This document shows, one piece after another, positions 6,805-15,205 of a DNA stretch of 64,000 nucleotides. The translations under genes and the position numbers were made by a program. Each line of letters begins with the position of its first letter. Position 1 is the stretch's first letter. Origin of the DNA: Acidobacteriaceae bacterium (GTDB lineage Bacteria > Acidobacteriota > Terriglobia > Terriglobales > Acidobacteriaceae); the NCBI GenBank assembly GCA_030041515.1, contig JASHNS010000028.1, forward strand, positions 1 through 64,000, in the 5' to 3' direction. Below the pieces are notes generated by a model. That model did no database searches and was not told the origin of the DNA. It worked only from the letters and a program-made list of their open reading frames with translations.

Positions 6805-8904
6805 TCACCAGCAGGCCTCCGCCCGGCCAGATACAGCCGCAGTCGGCGGACAAGAACTAGTTGCCGTCGCCGAAGACGGCGATTCGGTAGAAGACTGTGT
6901 GTGTCTCCGTTTGTAATCGGTGATATCCACACCGATGCCAATCATGCGCGAGGAAGATGGGTGGGCGATCACACCGCGTGCATCAATCCAGCAAACGGAG
7001 CCGTCGGGTCGTTGAACGCGGTATTGGGATGAATATTCATCTGTTTCGCGGGAGATGACTCGGTGGATGGCCGCTTCAACCCGGGGGCGGTCGTCCGGGT
7101 GGATTCGCGGCACCGCTTCAGCTACTTTGCCGGAGAATGTATCGCGTGTAAATCCCCATTGCCGATAGGACTCATCGGACCACACGACTGTGTTTTCCCG
7201 AATGTCCCAATCCCAAAGCCCAATTCGAAGGCCAGCGCCCGCCGCCAGTTCGATGCGCTTCTGCCAACCGGTTTCCACAGTCTCAATGCGTTTCATATCC
7301 GTCACGTCCCGAAGCACGCACGCGACTGCCTCCACGGATCCGGAAACTTCAATGGGAGAACAGGAAACGGTTAATGCACGCCTCCCGATGCGAGGCAAGC
7401 TGTATTCCATGCCAAAGAGAACGTGCCTGCCGGCGAAGCACTCTTTGAGCCTGGGGACGACGATTTGCAGGAAGACCTTCCGGTCCACAAACTCCGAAAT
7501 GAGCCGCCCGGCAATCGACTGTTCGCTCGGAGCAAAGGCATCAATGAAGGCGCGGTTCGTCAGGATGTAGCGGTAGCTGCGGTCCACAACGGCAACCATT
7601 TCATCCAGACCTTCGACCACTCTCTCGTACTGGCGGAGCCTGTCCTCGGCCGCTTTGCGAGACGTGAAGTCCAGGACTGCACACGATACGCCAATTACCT
7701 CTCCCGCTTCGTCAAAGGCAGGCTGATAAGACGCAAGAAAGACTCTACCGGGATTGCCTGGGGAGGTGCTCGATTCTCGGATCTCCACATTGGCGATACT
7801 CTCGCCGTTCAGGGCTCGGTGTATGTGGGGCTCGATCAGCCGGTACAGGCTGGGAATCATCTCCCTGACCGTTTTGCCACAATGGTCCTCGATGGAGCAG
7901 CCATGCATCTCGGCGAGCCTTCGATTGATGTTGATGTACTTCAGACTGCGGTCGACAAAACTCAATCCGACGGGTGCGCCGTCATATACCGCCTCAAGCT
8001 GAGCCAGTCGCTGTGAGGGTAGTCCCTCCCTGCATGCGACGGAAGGTTCATTGCCGCAGGCGTTCCGGATCGTCGGAGCTTGCGGCCGCCGCTCGATGAT
8101 TGCCGGAAGAACGTCCGCCGTCTCCGGACGGCCAAACAGCCAACCCTGCCCCATATCGCAGCCCAGCCGCAACAGCAGGTCGCGCTGTTCCCGGGTCTCG
8201 ATGCCTTCGGCGACAGTGGTAAGCCCCAGGCTTTGTCCCAGTCCCACCACAGCGGCGACGATCTTGCGACTTTCGCGTTCTGTGGCCATGGAACTGACGA
8301 AGGAACGGTCCACTTTCAATTCGTCGAAGGGAAGAGATTTCAGATGATACAGACAGGAGTAGCCCGTTCCAAAATCGTCCAGTGCGATCCGGCATCCAAT
8401 GGCCTTCAGGTCCTCCGCGATGCGCCGAGCCGATGCAATATCGTCGGCCAGGGCGCTCTCCGTAATTTCAATTGTCGCGTGCTCAGGAGGAAACCCGGCA
8501 TTCTCCGCAAGCTCTCGGATCTGTGCCGGTAAACTTAGATCTTTGAGTTGGCGCGGAGAGATATTGAATGCGAGGTGCAGGTCCAGCGCATAATTGGCGA
8601 CCGCGGCAAAGGCTCCCTGCAGGATTTGCCTGGTCACTTCGGTGATCCATCCCTCCCTTTCCGCGACAGGAATGAACGTATCCGGAGAAATAAGGCCCAC
8701 GCGGGGGTGCTGCCAACGCGCAAGCACCTCAAAGCCGCGTATCTTGCCGGTGGCTAAGGCCACAATTGGCTGAAAATGCGGGACGAATTCTCCGCCGTCC
8801 AGGGCGCGGCGAAAAGTCCTGGCATTGGTTTTCAGTTCCGGCAGTGTAGCCATCATAGCGCGATCGTATGTTGCGGTTTCTGCCCGGAATGTGATCAATG
8901 TCAC
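6805..8904 (-). CDS. EAL protein with three C-terminal PAS domains, probable c-di-GMP phosphodiesterase
   Basis: A 699-residue protein. EAL domain at about residues 25-275 with the motif set GFEVLARW, FNIS, EITES, LDDFGTGYS, ELKVDRSFV, AEGIE and GCDMGQGWLFGRP; then PAS domains at about 300-425, 430-550 and 555-665. The GTG at 8904 is preferred because GAGGAA stands 5 bases upstream; ATGs 16 and 17 codons later are alternatives. The first PAS is close to the first PAS of the protein at 3450-5081 (GAPVGLSFVD, LASYQPAFDEAGEVIGV). The final 35 residues, after VDITDYKRR, are Ser/Thr/Ala-rich and do not look like the end of a PAS-linked domain, so the gene may have been truncated by a frameshift or deletion. 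Confidence 0.88.
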   Translation of the reverse strand: MTLITFRAETATYDRAMMATLPELKTNARTFRRALDGGEFVPHFQPIVALATGKIRGFEVLARWQHPRVGLISPDTFIPVAEREGWITEVTRQILQGAFAAVANYALDLHLAFNISPRQLKDLSLPAQIRELAENAGFPPEHATIEITESALADDIASARRIAEDLKAIGCRIALDDFGTGYSCLYHLKSLPFDELKVDRSFVSSMATERESRKIVAAVVGLGQSLGLTTVAEGIETREQRDLLLRLGCDMGQGWLFGRPETADVLPAIIERRPQAPTIRNACGNEPSVACREGLPSQRLAQLEAVYDGAPVGLSFVDRSLKYININRRLAEMHGCSIEDHCGKTVREMIPSLYRLIEPHIHRALNGESIANVEIRESSTSPGNPGRVFLASYQPAFDEAGEVIGVSCAVLDFTSRKAAEDRLRQYERVVEGLDEMVAVVDRSYRYILTNRAFIDAFAPSEQSIAGRLISEFVDRKVFLQIVVPRLKECFAGRHVLFGMEYSLPRIGRRALTVSCSPIEVSGSVEAVACVLRDVTDMKRIETVETGWQKRIELAAGAGLRIGLWDWDIRENTVVWSDESYRQWGFTRDTFSGKVAEAVPRIHPDDRPRVEAAIHRVISRETDEYSSQYRVQRPDGSVCWIDARGVIAHPSSSRMIGIGVDITDYKRRHTQSSTESPSSATATSSCPPTAAVSGRAEACW

Positions 8905-9160
8905 TCTGTTCCTCGAGGGTTTCTGTTTCGGCTATGCTCCAGCAGATCTTATAAGGGAACTTAGGGCAGGGTATTCTTCGCAGGCCCGTTGCGCGATATC
9001 TCCCCGAATAGTCCTGTAACCGGAGCATCCTGAACGAGTTAGCAGTGGGTGCATGGCATGGAAACTGACGCCGCGCCGAGTTTAGGATGAATCTCGATAC
9101 GATCCTGCTGCGCGAGTGCCTTTGGAAGCCTAATCGGCAACGGCCTGTCCGGGGATCACC

Positions 9161-9847
9161 TCATTCGTCGCGACGGATACCGATCTCATCGAGGTGGGCC
9201 AGCATATCTGCAGGATCCTGATAAACGCGGTACGCGCCGACCTGTTGAAGTTCTTCCCTGCCGTAGCCCCCTGACAGTACACCAACACCGAGGCAGCCCG
9301 CGCGGCGGGCGGCGAGAAGGTCCCACACACTATCGCCGACTACCATCGCCCGGCTGACAGGCACCCGCAACCGCTTCGCGGCCGCCAGAAAGAGATCGGG
9401 ATCGGGCTTCGCACGATGGACCTCCTGGCGGGTGATGACGGGATCTGCGGAAAGCACGCCGAGCTTCTCCAGAGCCGGGGCCGCGGCTTCCCTGCGCCCA
9501 CTGGTGGCGATGGCCCAGGGAATGCCCGCTTCGCGGAGCGTTGCCAGTAAGTCCGCGGCGCCAGGGAGGGGCTGGATCTCGTTCTGGTATTTCAGGAAGG
9601 CAGCGGCGTGACGCTTCTGGAGTTCTTCGGCCTGCTGGTGGGTGACCCGTTGACCGATCTCGCGGCCCAGCGCCTGGGCCAGAAGACCGCCGCTCATGCC
9701 GATGCGACGGTGGATCCGCCAGACGGCGAGCAAAAACCCCATGCTTTGTAAGGCCTCATACCAGGCGAGGACATGCTGATAGACGCTGTCGATGAGAGTG
9801 CCATCGAGGTCGAAGAGCAGCGCGGGCGAATCAAAGGGCTCATCCAT
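9161..9847 (-). CDS. HAD-superfamily hydrolase (phosphoglycolate phosphatase-like)
   Basis: A 228-residue cytosolic enzyme with the four HAD motifs: FDLDGTLIDS near the N-terminus, ATSGR, a conserved Lys in HRAKPDPDLF, and VVGDSVWDLLAAR. The helical cap between motifs I and II places it in subfamily I with phosphoglycolate phosphatase and beta-phosphoglucomutase. The exact phosphorylated substrate cannot be told. Its ATG lies inside the end of cydB (8-base overlap), so it is the last gene of the cydA-cydB-HAD unit. That location could reflect metabolite repair or simply operon hitch-hiking. Confidence 0.88.
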   Translation of the reverse strand: MDEPFDSPALLFDLDGTLIDSVYQHVLAWYEALQSMGFLLAVWRIHRRIGMSGGLLAQALGREIGQRVTHQQAEELQKRHAAAFLKYQNEIQPLPGAADLLATLREAGIPWAIATSGRREAAAPALEKLGVLSADPVITRQEVHRAKPDPDLFLAAAKRLRVPVSRAMVVGDSVWDLLAARRAGCLGVGVLSGGYGREELQQVGAYRVYQDPADMLAHLDEIGIRRDE

Positions 9848-10910
9848 GACCGTTCCCTCCCACCGGCTCGGGCCCGTGGGGCGGCGCGGTCCGCACGCGC
9901 CCGCGGAACATCCGGTACACGAAGATGAAATATGCGATGGCGATGCCGATTCCGACGCCCCACCAGATCAAGCCGACGGACAAACCGTAATAGGCCGCCT
10001 GCGTATTCGCAATCGTGAGGTCTCCGGCGGACCCGAGAGTGGACGGCAAGACCACAGGATAGAGAGCAAATGCCGCACCGAGCAACATAGCAATTAGATA
10101 GAGGATGCTGCCGGCAAAGGCCTTCTCGTCCTCCTTGCGAACGGCAAAGGCGAACATCATTCCCAACCCTGCGGCGATTGCCGCCGGAAAGAGGAAACCC
10201 ACTGGATTGCGGAGATAGGCAGCTGTCGACCGTGGATCGACGATGATGGTCGCGGCCAGGCTCAGGGCGGTCAGTGCCGCGAGGGGAAACCAGAGCCGCT
10301 TCGCGATGTGCCTGGCTCGTTGCTGCAGCATGCCTTCGGTCTTGATGGTGAGGTAAAGAGCCCCATGCTCGGCGAGAGCCGCCAGGGCGAGTATGCCGCC
10401 GAGCACCGTATACCAGTCGAGAATGCCCGGTTGCGGGCCCGGACGGAAGTTTGTCCACAGGGGCAGAAAGAAGAAATGGTCAACCTGAAGGGGCACACCG
10501 CGGATCACGTTGGCGAGCGCAACTCCGAAGAAGAAGGCCAGCAGACCGCTCCCGAGTGAGAAGATACCGTCAAAGAAGTCCCGCCAAATGCCGAGCTCGA
10601 AATGCGAACGCAACTCAATGCCGATTCCGCGCAGAATCAGCAGCCAGAGGACGATCATGAGCGGCAAATAGAATCCACTGAAAGCGGAAGCATAGAGCAG
10701 CGGAAAGGCGAAGTAGAGGGTGCCGCCGGCGGCTACCAGCCAGACTTCATTCCCGTCCCAGACTGGCGCGATAGTTCGAAGCACCAGCTCGCGCTCCTGC
10801 GCGGTGCGCCCGGCGAAAAAATGGAGCGCACCGACTCCCAGATCGAATCCATCGAGGACCACGTAAAGGGCCAGGATCAGCGCGACCAGCCAGAACCAGA
10901 TCGTTCCCAT
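9840..10910 (-). CDS. cydB: cytochrome bd ubiquinol oxidase subunit II
   Basis: A 356-residue integral membrane protein starting MGTIWFWLVALILALYVVLDGFDLGVG, the classic CydB N-terminus with a conserved Asp-Gly-Phe-Asp-Leu-Gly segment. PVWDGNEVWLVAAGG is also diagnostic. About nine hydrophobic helices are visible. CydB supports the heme-bearing subunit CydA in the quinol:O2 oxidoreductase, which does not pump protons but contributes to the proton-motive force. It begins 16 bases after cydA ends, with AAGGA about 8 bases before the ATG, and overlaps the downstream HAD gene. Confidence 0.95.
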   Translation of the reverse strand: MGTIWFWLVALILALYVVLDGFDLGVGALHFFAGRTAQERELVLRTIAPVWDGNEVWLVAAGGTLYFAFPLLYASAFSGFYLPLMIVLWLLILRGIGIELRSHFELGIWRDFFDGIFSLGSGLLAFFFGVALANVIRGVPLQVDHFFFLPLWTNFRPGPQPGILDWYTVLGGILALAALAEHGALYLTIKTEGMLQQRARHIAKRLWFPLAALTALSLAATIIVDPRSTAAYLRNPVGFLFPAAIAAGLGMMFAFAVRKEDEKAFAGSILYLIAMLLGAAFALYPVVLPSTLGSAGDLTIANTQAAYYGLSVGLIWWGVGIGIAIAYFIFVYRMFRGRVRTAPPHGPEPVGGNGHG

Positions 10911-10926
10911 GCCAAATCCTTTGCTC

Positions 10927-12291
10927 CTACCCCGCAGAGACGTGCGTGCCTGCGCCTGCCTCAGAAGCCTGTTTGCATGCCGGGCCGTTCGCGATCACAT
11001 GCCACACCAGGAAGAGGCACAGGATGGAGAGCACCGTGTACATGCCCATAAATCCCAGCAGAGTAAAGAGAATATTGCCCGCCGAGATGTGGATCGAATA
11101 GCCGGCCGAAGTTCTTAACAGACCATAGACCACCCACGGCTGACGTCCTGCTTCTGCTGTCACCCAGCCGGCGGTATTTGCAATATAGGGCAGGGGGAAA
11201 CTGAGCATCAGAGGCCAGAGCAGCCATCGGGTTAGAAAGAGGCGCCCCCGCCAGAGGAAAAGGGCCGCCACGGCCATCACTGCGACAAACCACGTCCCGA
11301 GTCCGACCATGATGTGATACGCGTAGTAGACGATCGGAATACTTGTCGGCCACTGATTGCGCGGGTATGCATCGAGGCCTGGCACCACGGCGCGCGGCGT
11401 GCCGTAAGCCAGAAAACTGAGCATATCGTTGACCGCAAGAGGATTGTCGATTCGCTGCTGTTCGACGTCCGGCTGTCCGACCAGGACGATCGGAGCACCC
11501 TTTTCGGTGTGGAAGAGTCCCTCCATGGCCGCCGTGGTGACCGGCTGATGCCGCGCCATGTATTTGCCGTGTTCATCTCCGGTGGGAAACACCTGGAGAA
11601 CCGAGGCCACGACGCCGACAATCACGCCGGTTCGCAGAAAGATCCTAGCGTACTGCTCGTGGCGGTGGATCAGCAGATAGAACGCTCCGACCGCGGCCAT
11701 GACGAAGGATCCTGTGACCACCGCACCGCACATCGTGTGAGCGTACTGAATCAGCGCCCATGGATTGCCCAGCAATTGGGTGAAGCTGCTGACCTCAAAC
11801 GTGCCGCCTGGCCCCATACGGTAGCCGACTGGATGCTGCATCCACGCGTCCGTCACGATGATGAAGTAACCGGAGAGCCATGAGCCAGTCATGACGGCCA
11901 CCGCCGTGGCCCAGTGGGCGCGCCGGGAAAGCCTCTGCTCACCAAAGAGAAAGAGTCCGAGGAACGCGGATTCGAGAAAAAAGGAGAAGACACCTTCCAT
12001 GGCAAGCGGCTGCCCGATAACGCTGCCGGTGAGACGCGAGAACTCAGCCCAGTTGGTGCCGAACTGGAATTCCATCGGGATTCCAGTGACGACCCCCATC
12101 ACAAAGTTGATCCCGAAAATGCGCGCCCAGAAACGGGCTGCATCGTCATAGCGACTGTCATTCCGACGGAGCCCCAGGGTCTTTAGAACAACAATGAGCA
12201 AAGCCAGTCCCATCGTGAGCTGAGGGAACAAATAGTGATAGCTGATGGTGAAAGCGAAGTGCAGGCGGTCAAAGAATTCGCGATCTGTCAC
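10927..12291 (-). CDS. cydA: cytochrome bd ubiquinol oxidase subunit I
   Basis: A 454-residue heme subunit. His19 (ISYHYLFPQLTMG) matches the high-spin heme ligand; QYAHTMCGAVVTG and HIMVGLG hold the other axial His and Met; GWVTAEAGRQPW is the signature near the C-terminus. In the last segment the residue two before the ligand Met is His, whereas in E. coli CydA it is Arg. The periplasmic Q-loop after FPTGDEHGK is short, placing it with short-Q-loop (often called CIO-type) enzymes. The start is GTG with GAGGGAG upstream. The enzyme gives high-affinity, cyanide/NO-tolerant oxygen reduction. It lies 121 bases downstream of the molybdenum dehydrogenase genes on the same strand. Confidence 0.95.
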   Translation of the reverse strand: MTDREFFDRLHFAFTISYHYLFPQLTMGLALLIVVLKTLGLRRNDSRYDDAARFWARIFGINFVMGVVTGIPMEFQFGTNWAEFSRLTGSVIGQPLAMEGVFSFFLESAFLGLFLFGEQRLSRRAHWATAVAVMTGSWLSGYFIIVTDAWMQHPVGYRMGPGGTFEVSSFTQLLGNPWALIQYAHTMCGAVVTGSFVMAAVGAFYLLIHRHEQYARIFLRTGVIVGVVASVLQVFPTGDEHGKYMARHQPVTTAAMEGLFHTEKGAPIVLVGQPDVEQQRIDNPLAVNDMLSFLAYGTPRAVVPGLDAYPRNQWPTSIPIVYYAYHIMVGLGTWFVAVMAVAALFLWRGRLFLTRWLLWPLMLSFPLPYIANTAGWVTAEAGRQPWVVYGLLRTSAGYSIHISAGNILFTLLGFMGMYTVLSILCLFLVWHVIANGPACKQASEAGAGTHVSAG

Positions 12292-12411
12292 AACGGACTC
12301 CCTCAGACGGGAGGTAAGGATTCACGACCCTGACTTGCGCGTACATTTCCCATGGTCTGCGCTGACGAACGGACAACATTGTAACTCTCCGTTATATCCC
12401 CCGCTCACAGG

Positions 12412-14715
12412 TCAGGCCTTTTGGGCGAGAGCCTCGCGCACGGTAACTGGTCGAATGGGCAGATCGCGGACCCGCGCTCCTGAGGCCGCAAAGATAGCGT
12501 TGCCAATGGCCGGCGCGACGACCGTTGTCGCTGGCTCGCCGAGGCCCACGGGAGTTTCTGTGCTGGGGATAAACTCAATCTCGACTTCCGGCGTATCGCC
12601 CATGCGGAGCATGCGGTAGGTGTCGAGATTCGCATCCTTCGGCTGGCCATTGACGAACTCGGAGCCTTCGAACAACGCCATGCTCAATCCCCAGAGCGCC
12701 CCGCCTTCCACCTGGGCAGCGGCGCCGTCGGGATGAACGATGGTGCCGGCATCGACCACCAGGGTGAGTTTCTCAACGGTGACACGACCGCTGTGCCGAT
12801 CGACCCGCACGCGAGCCACGCAGGCCACCCACGTAGGCATGGTGCGTTCCTGACCGAAGCTGGAGGCGACGCCCAGTCCGGTGTCTTTGGGCAACGGGCT
12901 GCCCCATCCGGCCTTCTCGGCGACGCGAGCGAGCACAGCGGCCTGCCGGTGCGCGCCTCCAACCGAGTTCGGCGCCGAGCCGGCATTGCGACCGGTGCCG
13001 GTCAACAGGCGCAAACGAAAATCAACCGGGTCGATTCCGGCAACTTGCGCCGCTTCATCCATAAAACTCTCGAGAGCCCAGTTAATCCATCCGGAACCCA
13101 CGGAGCGGAGCCATCCCGGGCGGAAAGTGCGATCGGCCAGGTCATTGCGCAGTGCGCGCACACGCTGAGCGCCCACCGTGTACCAGTGGTCGGCGCCGTG
13201 AATTGCAAACGGATCGTAAGGCACGCCGCGCGCGTCCTTCAGCAGGAATGAGGGCGCCATCACAGCCGTCGGCCAGCCGGCAGCTGCCTGATGATCCATG
13301 GCGATCACCTGACCGTTGTTACCAAAGGCCATGCGCAGGACCTGCAGGGATGGCGAGCGCGGACAGTCGAAGCGCGAGTCGTCTTCCCGAGTACAGAGCA
13401 TCTTGACGGGCCTGGCGGCTGCTTTGGAGGCAAGCGCAGCGGGCACCGCGTAATCACCATCCAGGCGACGCCCGAATCCGCCGCCGAGAAAATAGCTGCG
13501 CAGCACGATAGTATTTTGGCTGCGGCCAAGAGCTTTCGCCAACACCGGCAGGATCAGCGTTTGCCATTGATTCCCTGTGTGGATCTCAAAAATGCCGTTC
13601 CTTTCGAAAGCCAGTGCATTGACAGGCTCCAGCGCGAAGTGCATCACGGTGCTGGTGGTGTAGGCTCGCTCGATCTTTTTCCTCGCAATTGCAAAAGCAG
13701 CTTCTAACCCGGGATCATTCACGACCAGGGCGCCGGCCCCTGGATCGGCGATCAGTTCGGCGGCCCGGCGCTGCAGGTCTCCCTCGGAAACATGCGCTGC
13801 ATCGCCCGACTTCCACCTGACCCTCACCCGATCAGCCGCCCGGTTTGCCGCGACGAAGCTGTCCGCGTAGACCATGACCCAGCCCGGCACCGTGCCCGAG
13901 GGGTCGTTCAGAGCCAGACTCCGGATGTAGCCTGGCACCTGTTTTGCCGCTGAATCATCGATCGAGAGCACTTTTGAGCCGTACCGGGTAGGAGGAACTT
14001 TCGGACGCGCATAGATCATGCCTTCGACTGCGGCGTCGATGCCGTAGCGACCCTGGCCGTTGGTTTTGGCTGGGATATCGAGCGCCTGTGTATTACGCCC
14101 GATCAGGCGCCGATCGGCTGGCGGCTTGATGGGAATCCTGATCAGTTGCTCGGGTGTGTAGGCGCGCCGCAGATGGCCCCGCGCGACGATTTCTCCATAA
14201 GGTACGGATCGTCCCTGCGCGTGGACAGCACCGTCGCGCGCCACACAGAGGTACGGCCGCACGCCCAGCAGTCTGGCGCCTTCCTCAAGCAGAGCCGTTC
14301 GACCTGCGGCCCCTGCCCGGCTGAGAACGGGAAAGCTCTGCCACACCGACCAGCTGCCGCCGGTGACCATTTCGCCCCATTTGGGATCAGAATCGGCCAT
14401 TACGATATGCACTTTGCTCCAGTCGGCTTCGAGTTCATCGGCCACGATGCGCGCCAGTGCGGTGCCAACATGTTGTCCCATCTCGGCGCGGATGATGTTG
14501 ACCGTGACATTGCCGTCTGGATCGATGGCGTACCAGATCGTCGGTTCGAATAATTCTGCTGGACTATGCACCCGGCCGGTGCGCACGGCAAGAGCTTCCG
14601 CCCGGGCCAGGCCGGAACGGGCATAGCCCAGGATCACGCCCGCGCTGGCCATGGAGATCAGAAAGTATCGCCGTGAGGGCAGGTGGCCAGACCCGAGGCG
14701 CCACGCGTTACCCAT
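12412..14715 (-). CDS. molybdopterin-binding subunit, Tat-exported aldehyde/isoquinoline-type oxidoreductase (beta subunit)
   Basis: A 767-residue large subunit of the xanthine-oxidase family, IorB/CoxL-like. A twin-arginine signal is at residues 14-40 (SRRYFLISMAS followed by a hydrophobic stretch), so the enzyme is exported folded. Motifs include RAEMGQHVGTALARIVADEL, ESFMDEAAQVAGIDPVDFR, and the C-terminal GLGEPATTVVAPAIGNAIF characteristic of this family. Two beta-subunit halves are visible, as in IorB. The partner 2Fe-2S subunit is encoded directly upstream with an 8-base overlap, and a triheme cytochrome c precedes both. The combination is that of membrane-associated aldehyde dehydrogenases and related enzymes, which pass electrons to quinone. 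The substrate (aldehyde, N-heterocycle or other) is not determined. Confidence 0.9.
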   Translation of the reverse strand: MGNAWRLGSGHLPSRRYFLISMASAGVILGYARSGLARAEALAVRTGRVHSPAELFEPTIWYAIDPDGNVTVNIIRAEMGQHVGTALARIVADELEADWSKVHIVMADSDPKWGEMVTGGSWSVWQSFPVLSRAGAAGRTALLEEGARLLGVRPYLCVARDGAVHAQGRSVPYGEIVARGHLRRAYTPEQLIRIPIKPPADRRLIGRNTQALDIPAKTNGQGRYGIDAAVEGMIYARPKVPPTRYGSKVLSIDDSAAKQVPGYIRSLALNDPSGTVPGWVMVYADSFVAANRAADRVRVRWKSGDAAHVSEGDLQRRAAELIADPGAGALVVNDPGLEAAFAIARKKIERAYTTSTVMHFALEPVNALAFERNGIFEIHTGNQWQTLILPVLAKALGRSQNTIVLRSYFLGGGFGRRLDGDYAVPAALASKAAARPVKMLCTREDDSRFDCPRSPSLQVLRMAFGNNGQVIAMDHQAAAGWPTAVMAPSFLLKDARGVPYDPFAIHGADHWYTVGAQRVRALRNDLADRTFRPGWLRSVGSGWINWALESFMDEAAQVAGIDPVDFRLRLLTGTGRNAGSAPNSVGGAHRQAAVLARVAEKAGWGSPLPKDTGLGVASSFGQERTMPTWVACVARVRVDRHSGRVTVEKLTLVVDAGTIVHPDGAAAQVEGGALWGLSMALFEGSEFVNGQPKDANLDTYRMLRMGDTPEVEIEFIPSTETPVGLGEPATTVVAPAIGNAIFAASGARVRDLPIRPVTVREALAQKA

Positions 14716-15181
14716 GAGCGCCTCTTTCCTGCATCCTTGCGGCCGCCAGCTTGATTGCCTTGCGTATCCGCAGGTAGGTCATGCAGCGACAGAGATTCCC
14801 GGCCATTACGGCATTGATCATCGCATCGTCCGGATCCGGATAATCTTTCAGCAGCGTGGCTGCCTGCATGATCTGTCCTGGCTGGCAATAGCCGCATTGG
14901 GGAACCTGCAATTCCACCCACGCAATCTGCAGTGGATGCTTTCCTCCGGGATCGAGTCCCTCGATCGTCTTCACTTCGGCCTGAGCAACCGACGCAACCG
15001 GCGTAATGCAGGATCGAGTGGCGCGCCCACTCACATGTACCGTGCAGGCGCCGCAGAAGCCGATGCCACAACCGAACTTCGTCCCTGTGAGACCCAATTC
15101 GTCGCGGATCACCCATAGCAGTGGGGAATCCGGTGGGCTGTGTACCGAGACGCTGCGGCCGTTCAGTGTGAAGGTGGTCAT
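14708..15181 (-). CDS. (2Fe-2S)-binding subunit of the molybdenum oxidoreductase
   Basis: A 157-residue small subunit (IorA/CoxS type). The N-terminal plant-type ferredoxin domain has the cluster cysteines in GCGIGFCGACTVHV plus RSC; the C-terminal four-helix domain has the second cluster in CGYCQPGQIMQA and NLCRCMTYLRI. These carry electrons from the molybdenum cofactor. It has no signal peptide of its own, consistent with co-export with the Tat-targeted large subunit. It overlaps that gene by 8 bases and follows the cytochrome gene by 24 bases, so the three form one operon. Confidence 0.95.
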   Translation of the reverse strand: MTTFTLNGRSVSVHSPPDSPLLWVIRDELGLTGTKFGCGIGFCGACTVHVSGRATRSCITPVASVAQAEVKTIEGLDPGGKHPLQIAWVELQVPQCGYCQPGQIMQAATLLKDYPDPDDAMINAVMAGNLCRCMTYLRIRKAIKLAAARMQERGAHG

Positions 15182-15205
15182 GATCGCATGGCTCCATTCT
15201 TCCGC

